In this document: positions 1-10,144 of the stretch, piece after piece
How the letters are laid out: the number at the start of each line of letters is the position of its first letter
How positions within the stretch are numbered: the stretch's first letter is position 1
DNA from: Hemileia vastatrix
Lineage: Eukaryota > Basidiomycota > Pucciniomycetes > Pucciniales > Zaghouaniaceae
Assembly: GCA_030280995.1 (NCBI GenBank)
Contig: JASXTE010000002.1
Location: 36,019,183-36,083,182, forward strand
DNA length: 64,000 nucleotides
Direction of reading: 5' to 3'
The notes under the pieces: generated by a model
Database searches by the model: none
What the model was told of the DNA's origin: nothing
Seen by the model: only the letters and a program-made list of their open reading frames with translations
Program-made: the position numbers and the translations under genes

Positions 1-15
1 AAGAAACAGTCAAAT

Positions 16-468
16 ATGTGCTATAGATGTAACAAGCCTTGTCATTTCACACCAGATTGCCAATTTTCCATTCAAAAACCTCCTGATCAATACTTTCCCA
101 GAAGCCACATTTCTCATTACCTTTCTCTCACTCCCCCAGTATTTACTCTTCAGCCTCCACCTCACCATCACTATCAACAAACAAAAACATCCAATAACAC
201 ACCTAAAAATTTTCAACTAGAGAGAAAACACGACTTATATCACCCTAATTACAATAAAGAAAAAAAGTCAAGACCTCCTATAAAATCTAGAATGCTGGAA
301 ATCAATGAGACTAAAGAATCACCTGAAATCAGAATCAACTGTCTTCAAATCAGTGACACATCTAGCCTTCCCATCCTTGATAATGGAGCAATGCACCACA
401 TTACAGGAGATATGAATAATTTTGTATTGAAAAGTTTCAATTATTTTTCCAGGCCTGAGTGGGAGTAA
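16..468 (+). pseudogene. copia Gag C-terminus and aspartic protease fragment
   Basis: The open stretch begins with a CCHC zinc knuckle of the form C-x2-C-x4-H-x4-C (residues 2-15, CYRCNKPCHFTPDC), the nucleic-acid-binding motif of copia Gag. It continues through a Pro/His/Lys-rich linker into a copia protease signature near residues 120-135 (ILDNGAMHHITGD). The family normally has D-S/T-G at the catalytic triplet. Here it reads D-N-G, a change expected to impair catalysis. The frame ends at a TAA at 466-468, well before a full protease domain, so this is a truncated remnant. Confidence is high for family and low for function. Confidence 0.85.
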
Positions 469-984
469 TGTTAAAATTAATCATGTGTATTATTGCAATT
501 TGGAAAATAGAACTCTAATTTCTCAAGCCTGCCTGATGTTGTCTAGCTTAAAATTCACCAAATGAAGTTTGGTTTTACCTAAGCCATTTGCAAGTCATTT
601 ATTGCCTATTTTTTTCATGGAGATGCAGTTTTAAATAGTAATATATCCTTGAAAAGTAATCAAACTTCATTACCCCATCATATAGATTAATATAAAGATC
701 TGATATCAATGCAAGGCAAGAAACTGAGACTAGATATTAATACAGAGGAAGTTTTGAGATATTAGCATAGAGCCTTTGTGAATTGAAGCTTGAGAAATAT
801 TTGAGATCAAATCAATGGTAAGTTGGCTTATGGGCTTCCCAAGTATTTACCATCAGGAATCCTTGAGTGTGAAGAATTTAAAATGGGAAAATCAAATAGG
901 AGCAACCCCCAATAGACCAGTAATTGTCATCATCAATCAGGAAAAATGCTAGCAGCTGATTTTATGAGTCCCTTTTAAACTCAA

Positions 985-1660
985 TCAATAAAAGGAGGTG
1001 TTTATATGCTCATTTTGCTAGATGTTGGCTCAATCTATGGGAATGTTGAAGCAATTAAAACAAAGGATCATGCCAGTAATTTGATAATTCTATATTTAAT
1101 TTGGTTAGAATGAAGAGCTGATGTAAATATTACAATACTGAAAAGTGATAATTGTGGAGAATTTATAAACAAAAAACTTTACACATATCTTAATGATGGA
1201 GGTATTACTCACAAAAGTTCTCTCCCTTATTACCATGAGCAAAATGGTGATATAGAAAGATTCAACAAAACAATTTTAAACATAGGATAAACATTTCTAA
1301 TGGACTGTGGCCTAGACATGAGCTACTGGGGTTTTTCTTTCAAATGTGCAGAATACCTGCATAAAAGGTTAACAAACACCTGCAGTAACAACATGACACC
1401 TTTTGAAAAATTACTCAAAGAAAACCTGGCCTTAAATAACCTAAATATTTTTGGGAGCATGGATTTTTTACATGTCCCAAAAAAACACAGAAGAAAACTT
1501 GATGCAAAGGGAATGAAATGTAAAATGATTGGTTATTTAGAAAAGGAAAAAGGATGTTTATTCATAGACTGAGAAAATGGTAAAGTATTTACATCTTCTT
1601 TGGCAGATTTTGAACTTAAAGTTCCAAATAAGAAGTTAGATAAAACAAAAATAATAGATA
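985..1660 (+). pseudogene. copia integrase remnant
   Basis: Translation shows parts of the retroviral-type integrase core. One catalytic Asp lies in LKSDNCGEF (about 1140-1165) and the catalytic Glu in HEQNGDIERFNKTI (about 1237-1275). These are followed by the copia-type region around PFEKLLKENL and FGSMDFLHVPKKHRRKLD, which ends near ENGKVFTSS. At least three in-frame stops (TGA near 1111, TAA at 1287-1289, TGA at 1570-1572) break it. Known role of the family: insertion of the cDNA into host DNA. As it stands no functional protein can be made. Confidence 0.85.
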
Positions 1661-1864
1661 AAAAGAACAAAATTTCAATAGAATTTTTAACAAATAGCAT
1701 GATCTTAGGGAATTTCGAGGCTGAATATATTTTTTTCAACAACAGTAGTTGATAGAAAACATTGCAAGTGTGTGCAAGGCTATATAAAATGATTTACCAT
1801 CAACATTCAAAGAGGAAACAACATCAATTTACAAACACAAATGGCTGGACACATGTGTTAAAAA

Positions 1865-2560
1865 ATGGATAACTTAGAGAAGATGGAAGTGTGGGAAGAA
1901 GCCAATCCGCCAGCCAAAACTTTGATAACCAATTCCAAATGGGTTTTTACAGAGAAAAGGGACCAAGATGGAAGGCTGTTCAAAAGGAAAGCTAGGTATG
2001 TAGCAAAATTATTTACTCAAAAAGAAGGGATAAATTACTCAGATACATCTGCTTCTACAGAAAATTTTGAATCTCTTTGACTTTTGTTGACTATGGCAGC
2101 TACCTATAACTTGGAAGTACATAGTTTTGATGTAGTAGAATCATACCGTAATTTACTGCTACAGGAAGAAATATGGGCTAAAGCACCACCAGGTTTTGGC
2201 TGAGAAGAAGGAAAAATTATGTGCCTCAAGAAGGCACTTTATGGCACCAAGCAAGCAGCAAGGTGCTGGTGGAAACATTTGCAAAACAAATTGAAGGAAA
2301 TGGGATATGTTGAAAATTTGGAAAATCTGGTAGAAATCAAATGGGAGAAGGGAATTAAAAATATAGTACGTTTTAAATTAAAAAGAACAACTGAAGTTTT
2401 TATTTTGTCACAGCCAGCTTTAATTGGAAAAATATAAAGGGAAATTTGATATACAATATTCACAAAAGAAAACAACAATACTTCCTAGGAATTTTTTTTA
2501 CAATCAAATACCAAAAGCAAAATAAAGTGCACTGAATATCTGAGAATTATTGGCTGTCTG
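1865..2560 (+). pseudogene. copia reverse transcriptase remnant
   Basis: The fragment opens with the copia RT N-terminal motif (NSKWVFTEKRDQDGRL, about 1932-1980) and KARYVAKLFTQKEGINY. After a TGA at 2078-2080 it continues in frame with the region that normally holds the first catalytic Asp (here VHSFDVVES), then APPGFG and the strongly conserved CLKKALYGTKQAARCWW (2221-2270). The YVDD catalytic box that should follow about 60 codons later is absent. The sequence near 2320-2480 is frame-broken, which suggests an internal deletion. Non-functional. Confidence 0.85.
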
Positions 2561-2579
2561 AATTAACTTTTGATAGGAA

Positions 2580-3049
2580 CTTGACCAGATATCAGCTATG
2601 CAGTGAACTACCTAGCCAGGTTTGCTAATAATCCAGATGAACAACATTGGGAAGCTCTTGGGCATCTTACCCAGTACATAAATTATAGAAAACATTTCTA
2701 TTTCCACATAAAACCACAGAAAAGCAGTGGACTAGTTGCTTATACTGACACCAGCTGGGGAGGAAAGTTTTCAATATCAACAAACGGGTCAGTTGTTTAT
2801 TTCAATAATGTACCAATTCTATGGAGTTCAAAGCAACAACAAGTAGTTTTGACATTGGCTTGTCAAACAGAATATGTGGAACTAATTTCCACAGAAAAGA
2901 TGTGTATGTGGATACAGAATATACTAAAAGACATCACAGAGACAATATTTACAGTAACTATTAATTGTGACAATGAATCAACAATCAAAATAGCAACAGA
3001 TCAACCAGTAAATAAAAGGATACAACACATGGAGATTATTACTATATAA
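2580..3049 (+). pseudogene. copia RNase H and C-terminal fragment
   Basis: From the PDISYAVNYLARF motif (about 2587-2625) the frame runs through the linker HWEALGHLTQYINY into the RNase H domain. That domain carries the first catalytic Asp in AYTDTSWGG (about 2740-2765) and a modified second motif (ACQTEYVEL, where copia usually has SSxEAEY), followed by MWIQNILKDI. The frame stops at 3047-3049, but similarity continues out of frame to about 3180 (MGQY-type tail, INGLVDNW-like end). This is the last coding part of the element before the polypurine tract. Confidence 0.8.
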
Positions 3050-3218
3050 ATTCTTTAATTTACAACAAGAAAATAAATATAAAATGGGTCAGTACTAAAG
3101 ATCAAAGGGAAGATATGTTGACAAAGAATATAGGCCCAGGTCTTGTAGATAATTGGAGATCTTTAGTGGCAGTATACAAAGATGGAGTGGGATGCTAGAA
3201 TGTAGTTGAGGAGGGGGG

Positions 3219-3341
3219 TGTTGAGACATAGATGAGACCCTAAGACATAATACTCAACTACATAAGCAGATGTATATAAAGACATAGAATTATGTGAACT
3301 ATAATTATTGGTCTAGCAATCTACAACCATTAGACATCACA
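3219..3341 (+). repeat. 3' LTR of the copia element
   Basis: It starts TGTTGAGACA directly after the polypurine tract and contains TGTATATAAAG as a plausible TATA box. It ends near CATCACA. Its 123 bp fit the short LTRs of fungal copia elements. The start TGTTGAGA would predict an end of TCTCAACA, so the last few bases may be lost or altered by the abutting Harbinger-type end at 3341. Confidence 0.65.
3273..3280 (+). promoter_or_regulatory. TATA box of copia LTR
   Basis: TATATAAA lies 54 bp into the LTR, a usual U3 position for initiation at the U3/R border. Identified by motif only. Confidence 0.4.
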
Positions 3342-3386
3342 GGGGGTATTTCCAATTTTTCAAATAAGATGTGTAAATTTTTTGAC

Positions 3387-3620
3387 TTGAAAAAAATTTG
3401 GAATGAAATATGAACAAAATAAAAAAAAACTATTTATCAAACATTTTAATAAGTGTTCAATTTCCTTGAAAAATTTATAAGCTTTAACATATTCTATCAA
3501 GAAAACTTTCAAAAAAATTTGGAATAAAATATGAACAAAATAAAAAAAACTAGTCATCAAACATTTTTATTAATCATTCAATTTCTTCAACAGATTTATT
3601 AGCTTCAACACATTCTATCA
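3387..3620. repeat. Two-copy tandem duplication in H2
   Basis: A unit of about 118 bp beginning AAAAATTTGGAAT(G/A)AAATATGAAC occurs twice in direct orientation (about 3390-3507 and 3508-3625). It covers the 3' end of the Myb-like pseudogene, so the LIE(Y/C)VKA-type terminal codons are duplicated as well. Confidence 0.7.
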
Positions 3621-4849
3621 AGAAAGCTTTCTTTCTTGAACCATCTTTGATTTGATACTTGAATTTATCTTATCCAATGGGAAATTGTACTCAAAAGCCT
3701 TCTCCCCTTTCTTTATCTTAAATTTCTTCTCCTCCAAGTCATGTGCCCTCTCATCCCTCTGCAAAGAGAGCTCAAATTTCTTCTCCTCCAAGTCTTGTGA
3801 CCTATCATCCTTGCATAAAGAGAGCTTGTTTTGTTGCTTTTGAAAGCTAATAGTATCTCTTGAAACTTCAACTTTACCTAGAGTGAAAAGGAATATTAAC
3901 GAAAGAAAAGAAAAACTCACTTAATTATTAAGAGGTATGCTATCACTTACCAGCTTCATGCTTCTCCAAAAAATCATCAATGGAAGAAAAAGGTGTTTGG
4001 GAAAAACTAACTCTTTTTTGTTTTCTTTGAATGTTGAAACTCAGAGTAGTTGATGTTCTTTGCTTTTTTTTGGAGGTATCATTTTTCTCTTCATCATTTA
4101 TGCTAGCTTATGACTTGCTTGCTTGAGGATCCTGTGTTTGTTCATCAGCCTATTTAGAAATAAAAAAATAAAACAACTAGACAAGAAATTAAAGCTCACT
4201 GGGGTTAGATTGGGTTGGTTTATATTGCCATAAGGATTTATTGAAAAGATATCTTGATTGGTGGAAGTCAAATGAGGGGAGGCTTGAGTAGAAGAGGAAG
4301 GAAAAAATTTTCTTTTGACATCATGTTTGGAGATATCATCTTCTCCATCCAACATGTTTGCTGGATTAACATTGGCTGGCTCTCCAAATATGGAATCCAT
4401 CTCTTTATAGTAAGGACATAAAGAATCAAGTTTATCATCTATAGATTTGATTCCCTTACTGATATCAAGGTCAGTAATACCAAAACCAGTGGAAGATGAA
4501 AGAGTCTTAGCCTTCTTGTATTTGGCTCAATAGTGCTTGAAGTGTTCAGATATCTGTTTAGGCAAAGGATCAATCCTTCCCTTTGTCTTATTTTGTAATT
4601 CAATGTCCATTAGAAGATATCCATTGACTTTTGATGCAGGGGGCTGTCCTACTTTAGTTGTATTCTCATTACCAAAACAAGAATCATAATTAGTTTTAGT
4701 TTTCAGCCAGTTGATAAGTATGAGTTGGTCATCTTTTTTTAGTTGAATGGTCTTTGTTTTTCAGCTGAGCAGGGGAAAGAGGGAGTAATGGGATTTGAAG
4801 AACAACTGGGGGAAGGCTGCCTTTGAGAAGATCTATGACAACAAGGCAT
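3600..4849 (-). pseudogene. Myb/SANT-like DNA-binding protein of H2, broken
   Basis: The start ATG (4847-4849, minus) opens MPCCHRSSQR, which parallels MPPRHSKSQK of the H1 gene. After a frameshift near 4738 the conserved block follows: KKDDQLILINW, then PPASKVNGYLLM, TGFGI and CPYYKEMDSIFGEP. Each piece has a counterpart in H1. Downstream are an intron-like gap and a charged heptad-like segment (two copies of a DLEEKKFEL-type motif, 3720-3800) that would form a coiled coil. Stops (for example TGA in the block near 4530) and the frameshift make it a pseudogene. Inferred role: subterminal DNA binding and nuclear import for the Harbinger transposase, as known for Myb-like partners of PIF/Harbinger elements. 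Confidence 0.7.
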
Positions 4850-5161
4850 GTTAAGATATTTGAAGATGAAAAGAAGAAGATTCAAACAGATGAGATGGGG
4901 AGGGGTTCTGAATGGATAGAATGAATAGACAGGATGGGAGTGCGTAGCAAGGTAGGGAGGCTGGCACATCCAGAAAGTTGTCAAAGATGTGGTTATAAAA
5001 AATTGAGGATAAAAATGTCAGATAGAGGTGAACATTGACATGTAAAAGGTCTAATAACCCAATTATTAGCAAAAATTATTGTGGAAGATAATTGGGGTAT
5101 AATGATTTTTATCACAATTAAATTAATTGTGGATCCCTTAACATTGATACCCCCTATTATT

Positions 5162-5290
5162 AGGGGGTATCAAAGTATTCTAATCGGCCATTAAATTAAT
5201 GGCGGATATAAAATGAAATATTTCAATTATTTTCTGTCATTTTTTTGACAAGGATCCAGGCGGAAAAAATGGCGGATCCCTAATGACGGA
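5162..5290 (+). mobile_element. Truncated Harbinger-type end
   Basis: AGGGGGTATCAAAG starts 6 bp after the end of H2 (CCCCCT-ATTATT-AGGGGG). It is followed by a subterminal palindrome GCCATTAAATTAATGGC (5188-5204) of the type seen inside every Harbinger-like end in this window. No matching right end is visible, so it is read as a truncated MITE. Confidence 0.55.
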
Positions 5291-5573
5291 AGCGAGTTTT
5301 CCTGCAGTCTTACTCGAGTAGCTCTATCTGGTTTGATTCTTCAAATTCTCGTTTTTACAGTTAGTCCCCTTCCCAAACAACCTGACCCTCTCGCCTTAAG
5401 TCATCCTGTTGCCCTCATCTCAAGGTGTCTAAACATTAATTTCTCGAACGTTTGTCTATCATCTGATGCAGTTGGCCCAATTTTTTTTTCTTCACCTCAT
5501 GCCCCTAGCTGCGCCAGAACGCAAGATAATAATAAGAATGATCACAGTACATTTATTTCCTTCGTTTCACATA

Positions 5574-5738
5574 CAACTGTTTTTAAAAAGCTTGCGGTTT
5601 TCTTGTCTTCCCTACTCCATTAATGGAGTAGGGAAGACAATACCTTTAATATTAAAGGTATAGGTTAGCTAACCTAAACTCATGCTTTTGATGGGGGAGG
5701 GAAGATTAGAAAACCGCAAGGTTTTTGCAAACAACTGA
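5574..5738. mobile_element. Foldback MITE, copy 1 (family M2)
   Basis: Outer arms: CAACTGTTTTTAAAAAGCTTGCGGTTTTCT on the left pairs imperfectly with the right arm ending GCAAACAACTG. Between them are three abutting perfect palindromes (5603-5676) and then GATGGGGGAGG. The right arm is clearly related to that of the element at 6325-6534. No coding capacity. Confidence 0.65.
5603..5676. repeat. Three abutting perfect palindromes
   Basis: A 38-bp perfect palindrome (5603-5640, centre CCATTAATGG) is followed without any gap by a 20-bp perfect palindrome (5641-5660, TACCTTTAATATTAAAGGTA) and a 16-bp one (5661-5676, TAGGTTAGCTAACCTA). Read directly from the sequence. Confidence 0.95.
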
Positions 5739-6324
5739 AGTTTTCACAGCTTGTGCCTCCCCAATACTATGTAATTCCTCATGCGGTTTCCATATTTCTC
5801 TTGTTGGCACCTAAGATATCGGATTACGGGTAGCCATTATAGGGAATTTTATTATTATTATTATTATTCTCTTACAGTCTCGCCCTAATAGGGAAATGAA
5901 GGATGTATACACTAGTCTAGTTACAAATTGAGATAAACTTTTACTTTGAGTAAAATTAAATGCGATAGTAATAAAGAGAAAACTTATTATAGGGTATGTA
6001 AAATTGTTTCCTACAAAGCATAAAACATTTAAATCTCCTTTGCCCAGCTCTTTTGGTCGTCATTACCGGCTGTCTTCAATTAAGTTGTTCCTCATTTTTC
6101 TTTGCAAAAGTTTCCCCATCATTATATTTTCATATGTAGTACAGACAAAAGTTTTCACATGCAGCTAATTCATATTTAACGTTATCGATCTCTTTGCTTG
6201 AAATCATACATAGTAGAGTAACAATTTAACTTACCTTTTCAAGTTGACTGAGTTTTACTCTTTGGCATGTATTCATCCAACTGGCGCGGAATATTTTCTG
6301 CATGATCGAGGACATCTATAATAC

Positions 6325-6534
6325 AGCTACTTGCAACAAGCTTGCGTTTTTCTCAGAATATTTTCCTCTCTGACCTCCCCCAAAGAGTGAGTTTAGGAGA
6401 TCTCACCTTGTGCGTTTGGCCCATTGAGAATTTCCCACCATGATTCCTCAAGGATAGCTGACCTGAACTCACATTCTGGGGGAGGTAAAAGTAGAAACCA
6501 TTTTCAGAAAGTCTCAAGGTTTTTGCAAGTAGCT
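6325..6534. mobile_element. Foldback MITE, copy 2 (family M2)
   Basis: The left arm AGCTACTTGCAACAAGCTTG pairs with the right arm ending CTTGCAAGTAGCT-type sequence (CAAGGTTTTTGCAAGTAGCT). The arms continue inward through CTGACCTCCCCCA and GTGAGTTTAGG on one side and the complement of both on the other. The same inner motifs occur in the copy at 5574-5738. About 210 bp, noncoding. Confidence 0.65.
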
Positions 6535-6559
6535 TTACATACATACATGTCATCTATTA

Positions 6560-9290
6560 ATCCACCAAAATAATTTTATTTTTTCAACTGCATAACTGTT
6601 TAGCTCAAATTGAAAATTTACCGAAAATCTTTTCAAGCATTTTTGCACTTTGACTTTACAAATTAAACTCAAACAATTCATTCAAGCTAGTTTTTAAAGG
6701 ACATATTTCATTGTCTTCTATCTTTTTTTTTATTTTTCGAATGAATGAATGAATTTTGATAAAAGTTAAACGAAACCCGGGGTTTTTTTTTTTTTGTAAA
6801 AATCTGCAATTTAATGGTTGAGATTTCCTAAGGTTCTTTTAATCACAACTGCGCTTTGACATTTGCAGTGATCTTTGCCCATACCAGTCTTATACAAACG
6901 AAAAAAAAAATCAAATATTCAAGAAAACGTGAAAGCCAATTTCCGACCTGTCGACGCGGGAGAAATTGTCTATGATGCCAATAAATAATCTTAATTTATA
7001 AAAAAGGACAACTCCATCATTATTGATTATTGAGATGTGTTCAGATTTTCCGGACCTTTGTTTTCTTCAAGTAGGTTAAAAAAGGAGCAAAGAAAAGGAC
7101 TCTAAGAAATTGTTTGAGATTATCCTTAGTTTTGTTTTTCAGAATCGCCAAACTGAAAAGCAATTAAAACCCCAATGGCTTAAAATTTCTGTAATTGGAT
7201 GGGAAAGCAAATTTTGTATATCCCGACAACTTTGTCACTTTCGAAGACTTGGACAGGCTGACTATCATTCAATTGAGAACGGCCCAGCCAACTGAATCTT
7301 AACAGATTTGGCACGAGGCAAATATATTTAAGGCAGACGTGCCTACGTTCCGCAAATTTTGTAAATAGCCGTGTAGTGGAAAGTAAGTTTGCCTTATTTG
7401 TGGATTATTAATTCAAGTTTTGTCTTCTCAAATTACAAAATTCACTTTCTCGTATATCATGTTAACCTCTGGACATTGACCGGTTGTTGAGAATATGCCC
7501 TTTCCAAATTCTTGTTCCACAGTTTCAAGGAATAAAAGATGAAACTTTTAATGGTGCTCGGACAATTTGGCTATCAATATAGTTCAAGCTCATGACGAAA
7601 CCCTGTCTTTCACTTAGTAGGCTAAAACTTGCCATCACGAACAGACAATTAAAATTACCAGCTTTAATCACCTTTTGCGGCGGGGCCAAAAATTTCAAGT
7701 AGTCTCAAGTTGTAAATAGTGTCTAAAGGTTTTGGGCATGCTCTTAATATGAAATCCCCAATGGTAGCCGTAGATATCTTTTTGTAATTCATGTAATAAA
7801 ATAAAACTACGAAGAAGAAAAAGTTTTTTTTTTGAAGTTCAATCTTATACTAACATTAATTAAAAATGAAGTATGTCTTGTTAATAGTATAAAACCAAAG
7901 CTATTATTCTATATAAGAAGACTTGTGAGACAACTTGGATGTGAATATCAGCACATCATGTTGAGGGAACAATTTTCAAACATTTAAAATAAAGCTTTTC
8001 AGACGACTGGCGGATGTATAGGATTGTCTGAGTTGACTATCTTCGGTCCACAGCAGGTGGTACCAGTCTCAATTGGGGCGAACATGTTGCTGAACATGAA
8101 GTCGCCAAGCCATGTCCAACAATACTAATCTCGATATTCCAGTTCAGTATTGCGCTCACAAAGCGCCATTATCTATTTCAAAAATTATGAGACGGACCAA
8201 CTCATCCAGTTCGTCATCATTTGCTGTCGCCCTGAATAGTAGCAATGAAAATGGATTTGAAGATCGGATAGACGCTGTTCGTTAAATGTTCAGCTTTCTC
8301 TCTGTTTCGGATATTTGCATAGGCCGCATTAATTCCTTGACCCCATTGCAATTTCAGTGTCAAGGGTCGGCTCTTGGGTGATCTTAATCGCAGTGTAACA
8401 ATAAACCATTCTGCTCCTTAATCATGAACCCAAAGGCTCATTCCGTGACTACCTGCCTTGTCCAAACCTTGTTGATTCACCATACCACGGCCCCAGTTTG
8501 ATTGCCTTCAATCTTCCATCTTCATGAGTCTTGAGTTGCGATAACTTGACTTCTATCTCCGAGAATTTGCCATTCCGCCAAGTCTGACAACTAGTCTGTT
8601 ATGCCAATAACATATTTGGGTAGAAGGTTTTTTCAGTTTGAGTGATTCTTAACCTGTCTCTTCTTGATTACCCGGAAAAAGCTTCTCATATAATTAATTA
8701 TCAACCTGGAAGACAAGTAACCGTCCCGTTTTTATTGTATTTGATCAAATAAACAATGAGTGAAAATGAAAATTTTAATCAAATTCACTGGCAAGTTCAT
8801 GAAAAAACTGGACCTCAATTTGTGTCAAGCCAAGTTTGATTTTGATTTTGATGAGATGATGATTTCTAAATGGCATTGCCCTGTTATTACGATTGTCCAA
8901 GTTTGTTTCTGGATTTTTATCTTTGCGCCCCTTGCGCATTGCTCGGTAGCTCTATGTATTTTTTCTTGCCTTGAACCCCAGAGTCTCACCCATTTGACAG
9001 TTTAGCAGAGTTTTTTAATCATTCTAACTCTCGCTTCGTAAGGCCGAGCGGCAATTGAGCGATCGTGTCTGCGTCTTTTCCCTTGATCCCCTCAACTTGT
9101 TTCTCCTTGTTTTCTCTATTAATCGTATTGCAGTGGTTCTAATGTGTGCCTGTTCAGCGGTCTAATATATCGCTTCAAATCAGGTCTTTCATATCTCCTT
9201 CGACGTTTATTTCGATCATCTAGCATCGGCAAGGTCCGAGTGGACGTGAAAAACTATTTGGCTACATATTAATAGACATATATATTCCCT
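6560..9290. other. Low-copy noncoding DNA upstream of the Mei2-like gene
   Basis: I find no convincing gene on either strand. The DNA is richer in GC and CpG than the element-filled flanks. Short open frames at 7110-7295 and 8760-9005 have no recognisable domain and no homologous partner here. An eroded gene or long regulatory DNA is possible between about 7900 and 8600, but nothing can be named. Confidence 0.5.
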
Positions 9291-9293
9291 TCC

Positions 9294-9635
9294 TGCCCGG
9301 GGTCATCTTCTCCTTATCCTTCTTTAGCTTTCTTAATCTTCCTTGTAATCTATCTTGATCGTCTCTATCTTGCTCTTCTCTCAAACCTCTTCCAACTTTT
9401 CAACCTTTCATCTCTTCGAGGTTCATTTCTTTTATCTACCTTTTTCTTTCTATCTGCCGTTCTTGGTTTCGACGGTGTGTGGTTTACCCCTCTCACTTTA
9501 CTTTGACTACCGGTCTATTTTACACTACCGCCTCTCTACATCTCCCTCTACTGCCCAACTTATCACCTATTTACCGCGGTTCGCTTTCTTTTTCTTCAAG
9601 TTTAAAGCTTCGATTTTTTTAGGGGGTGGACTTTC
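9294..9635 (+). promoter_or_regulatory. Pyrimidine-rich promoter/5' leader of the Mei2-like gene
   Basis: Long CT-rich tracts (CTTCTCCTTATCCTTCTTT near 9307, and repeated TCTT/CTCT runs to 9600) precede the first plausible start codon, a common layout for fungal promoters and leaders. A transcription start cannot be fixed from sequence. Confidence 0.35.
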
Positions 9636-10126
9636 ATGTCCTCTGTTATTTCCCGTGAAAGTGATCAATCGAATCATCTTGAGAAAGAGAATCATCGGGT
9701 AAGGACTGGTTGAATATAGTGGATTCTTTCATTTTTCATACCAAGTAATTTGTTGTGTTGAATCCACTTTCACTCTCTTCATCATATCTTAAACTGAAAT
9801 TTTTCTTTTGATAATTGGCCATTCACGAAAATTTATTTATTTGTTTATCTGAAGTATGCCATCACACACAATCCCTCCACTCATCCGAATTTCACAAATA
9901 AATCGATTTTTTTGAGCAATTTACCGAGCAAATTTTCTGCACTTGATTCCAGTGGGCCTGCAAGCCAAGCTTCACGACCTACTCTTCTCCGTGCCCTCAG
10001 TAGTCCTTGCGCGACGGAGCAGGATTCGATTGTGTACTCTAGTCCTAAAACTGAAGTACGTAGCCAGCGTTAAACTTTTATATTTTCTCTATTGTAAACG
10101 TTTCTAATGTCCTTTAACAAATTTAG
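9636..10126 (+). other. Possible upstream coding exons of the Mei2-like gene
   Basis: An ATG at 9636 opens 21 codons (start MSSVISRESDQ) and ends at a good donor (CGG/GTAAGG, intron from 9699). A small exon 10023-10055 (acceptor GAGCAG, donor GTACGT) and the acceptor at 10126 (AATTTAG) would join it in phase to the ATG at 10145, adding 38 residues. All junctions are GT-AG and the frame stays open, but the choice of the middle acceptor is a guess. The same exons could be 5' UTR. Confidence 0.35.
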
Positions 10127-10144
10127 AACTTTCCTACCCATAAA

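Larger units (their letters stand above)
1..3341 (+). mobile_element. Decayed Ty1/copia retrotransposon, 5'-truncated by the window
   Basis: Fragments of one Ty1/copia polyprotein occur in the order Gag knuckle, protease, integrase, reverse transcriptase, RNase H. This PR-INT-RT-RH order is diagnostic of copia rather than Ty3/gypsy. A polypurine stretch (AGGAGGGGGG, near 3209-3218) is followed directly by TGTTGAGACA, the start of a 3' LTR. The reading frame is broken by many stops and shifts and the RT active-site YVDD box is missing, so the element is dead. The 5' LTR and the start of Gag lie outside the window. The sequence directly after the LTR begins GGGGGTAT, the end type of the Harbinger-like elements here. 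Confidence 0.9.
3341..5155 (-). mobile_element. H2: Harbinger-type element with Myb-like gene but no transposase
   Basis: The right edge (GATACCCCCT, ending 5155) is a Harbinger-type terminal inverted repeat identical in type to those at 61658 and 62107. The left edge shows only AGGGGGTAT (3341-3349). Reading the minus strand from 5155, the order is TIR, palindrome, untranslated region, then a decayed Myb/SANT-like gene homologous to that of H1 (32134-34591). No DDE transposase is present, so this is a deletion derivative that could only have moved in trans. The left boundary is less certain than the right. Confidence 0.65.

Noticed and set aside
7110..7295. Possible small gene of 61 codons
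   Set aside because: No domain, no supporting splice sites, and codon use gives no clear signal.
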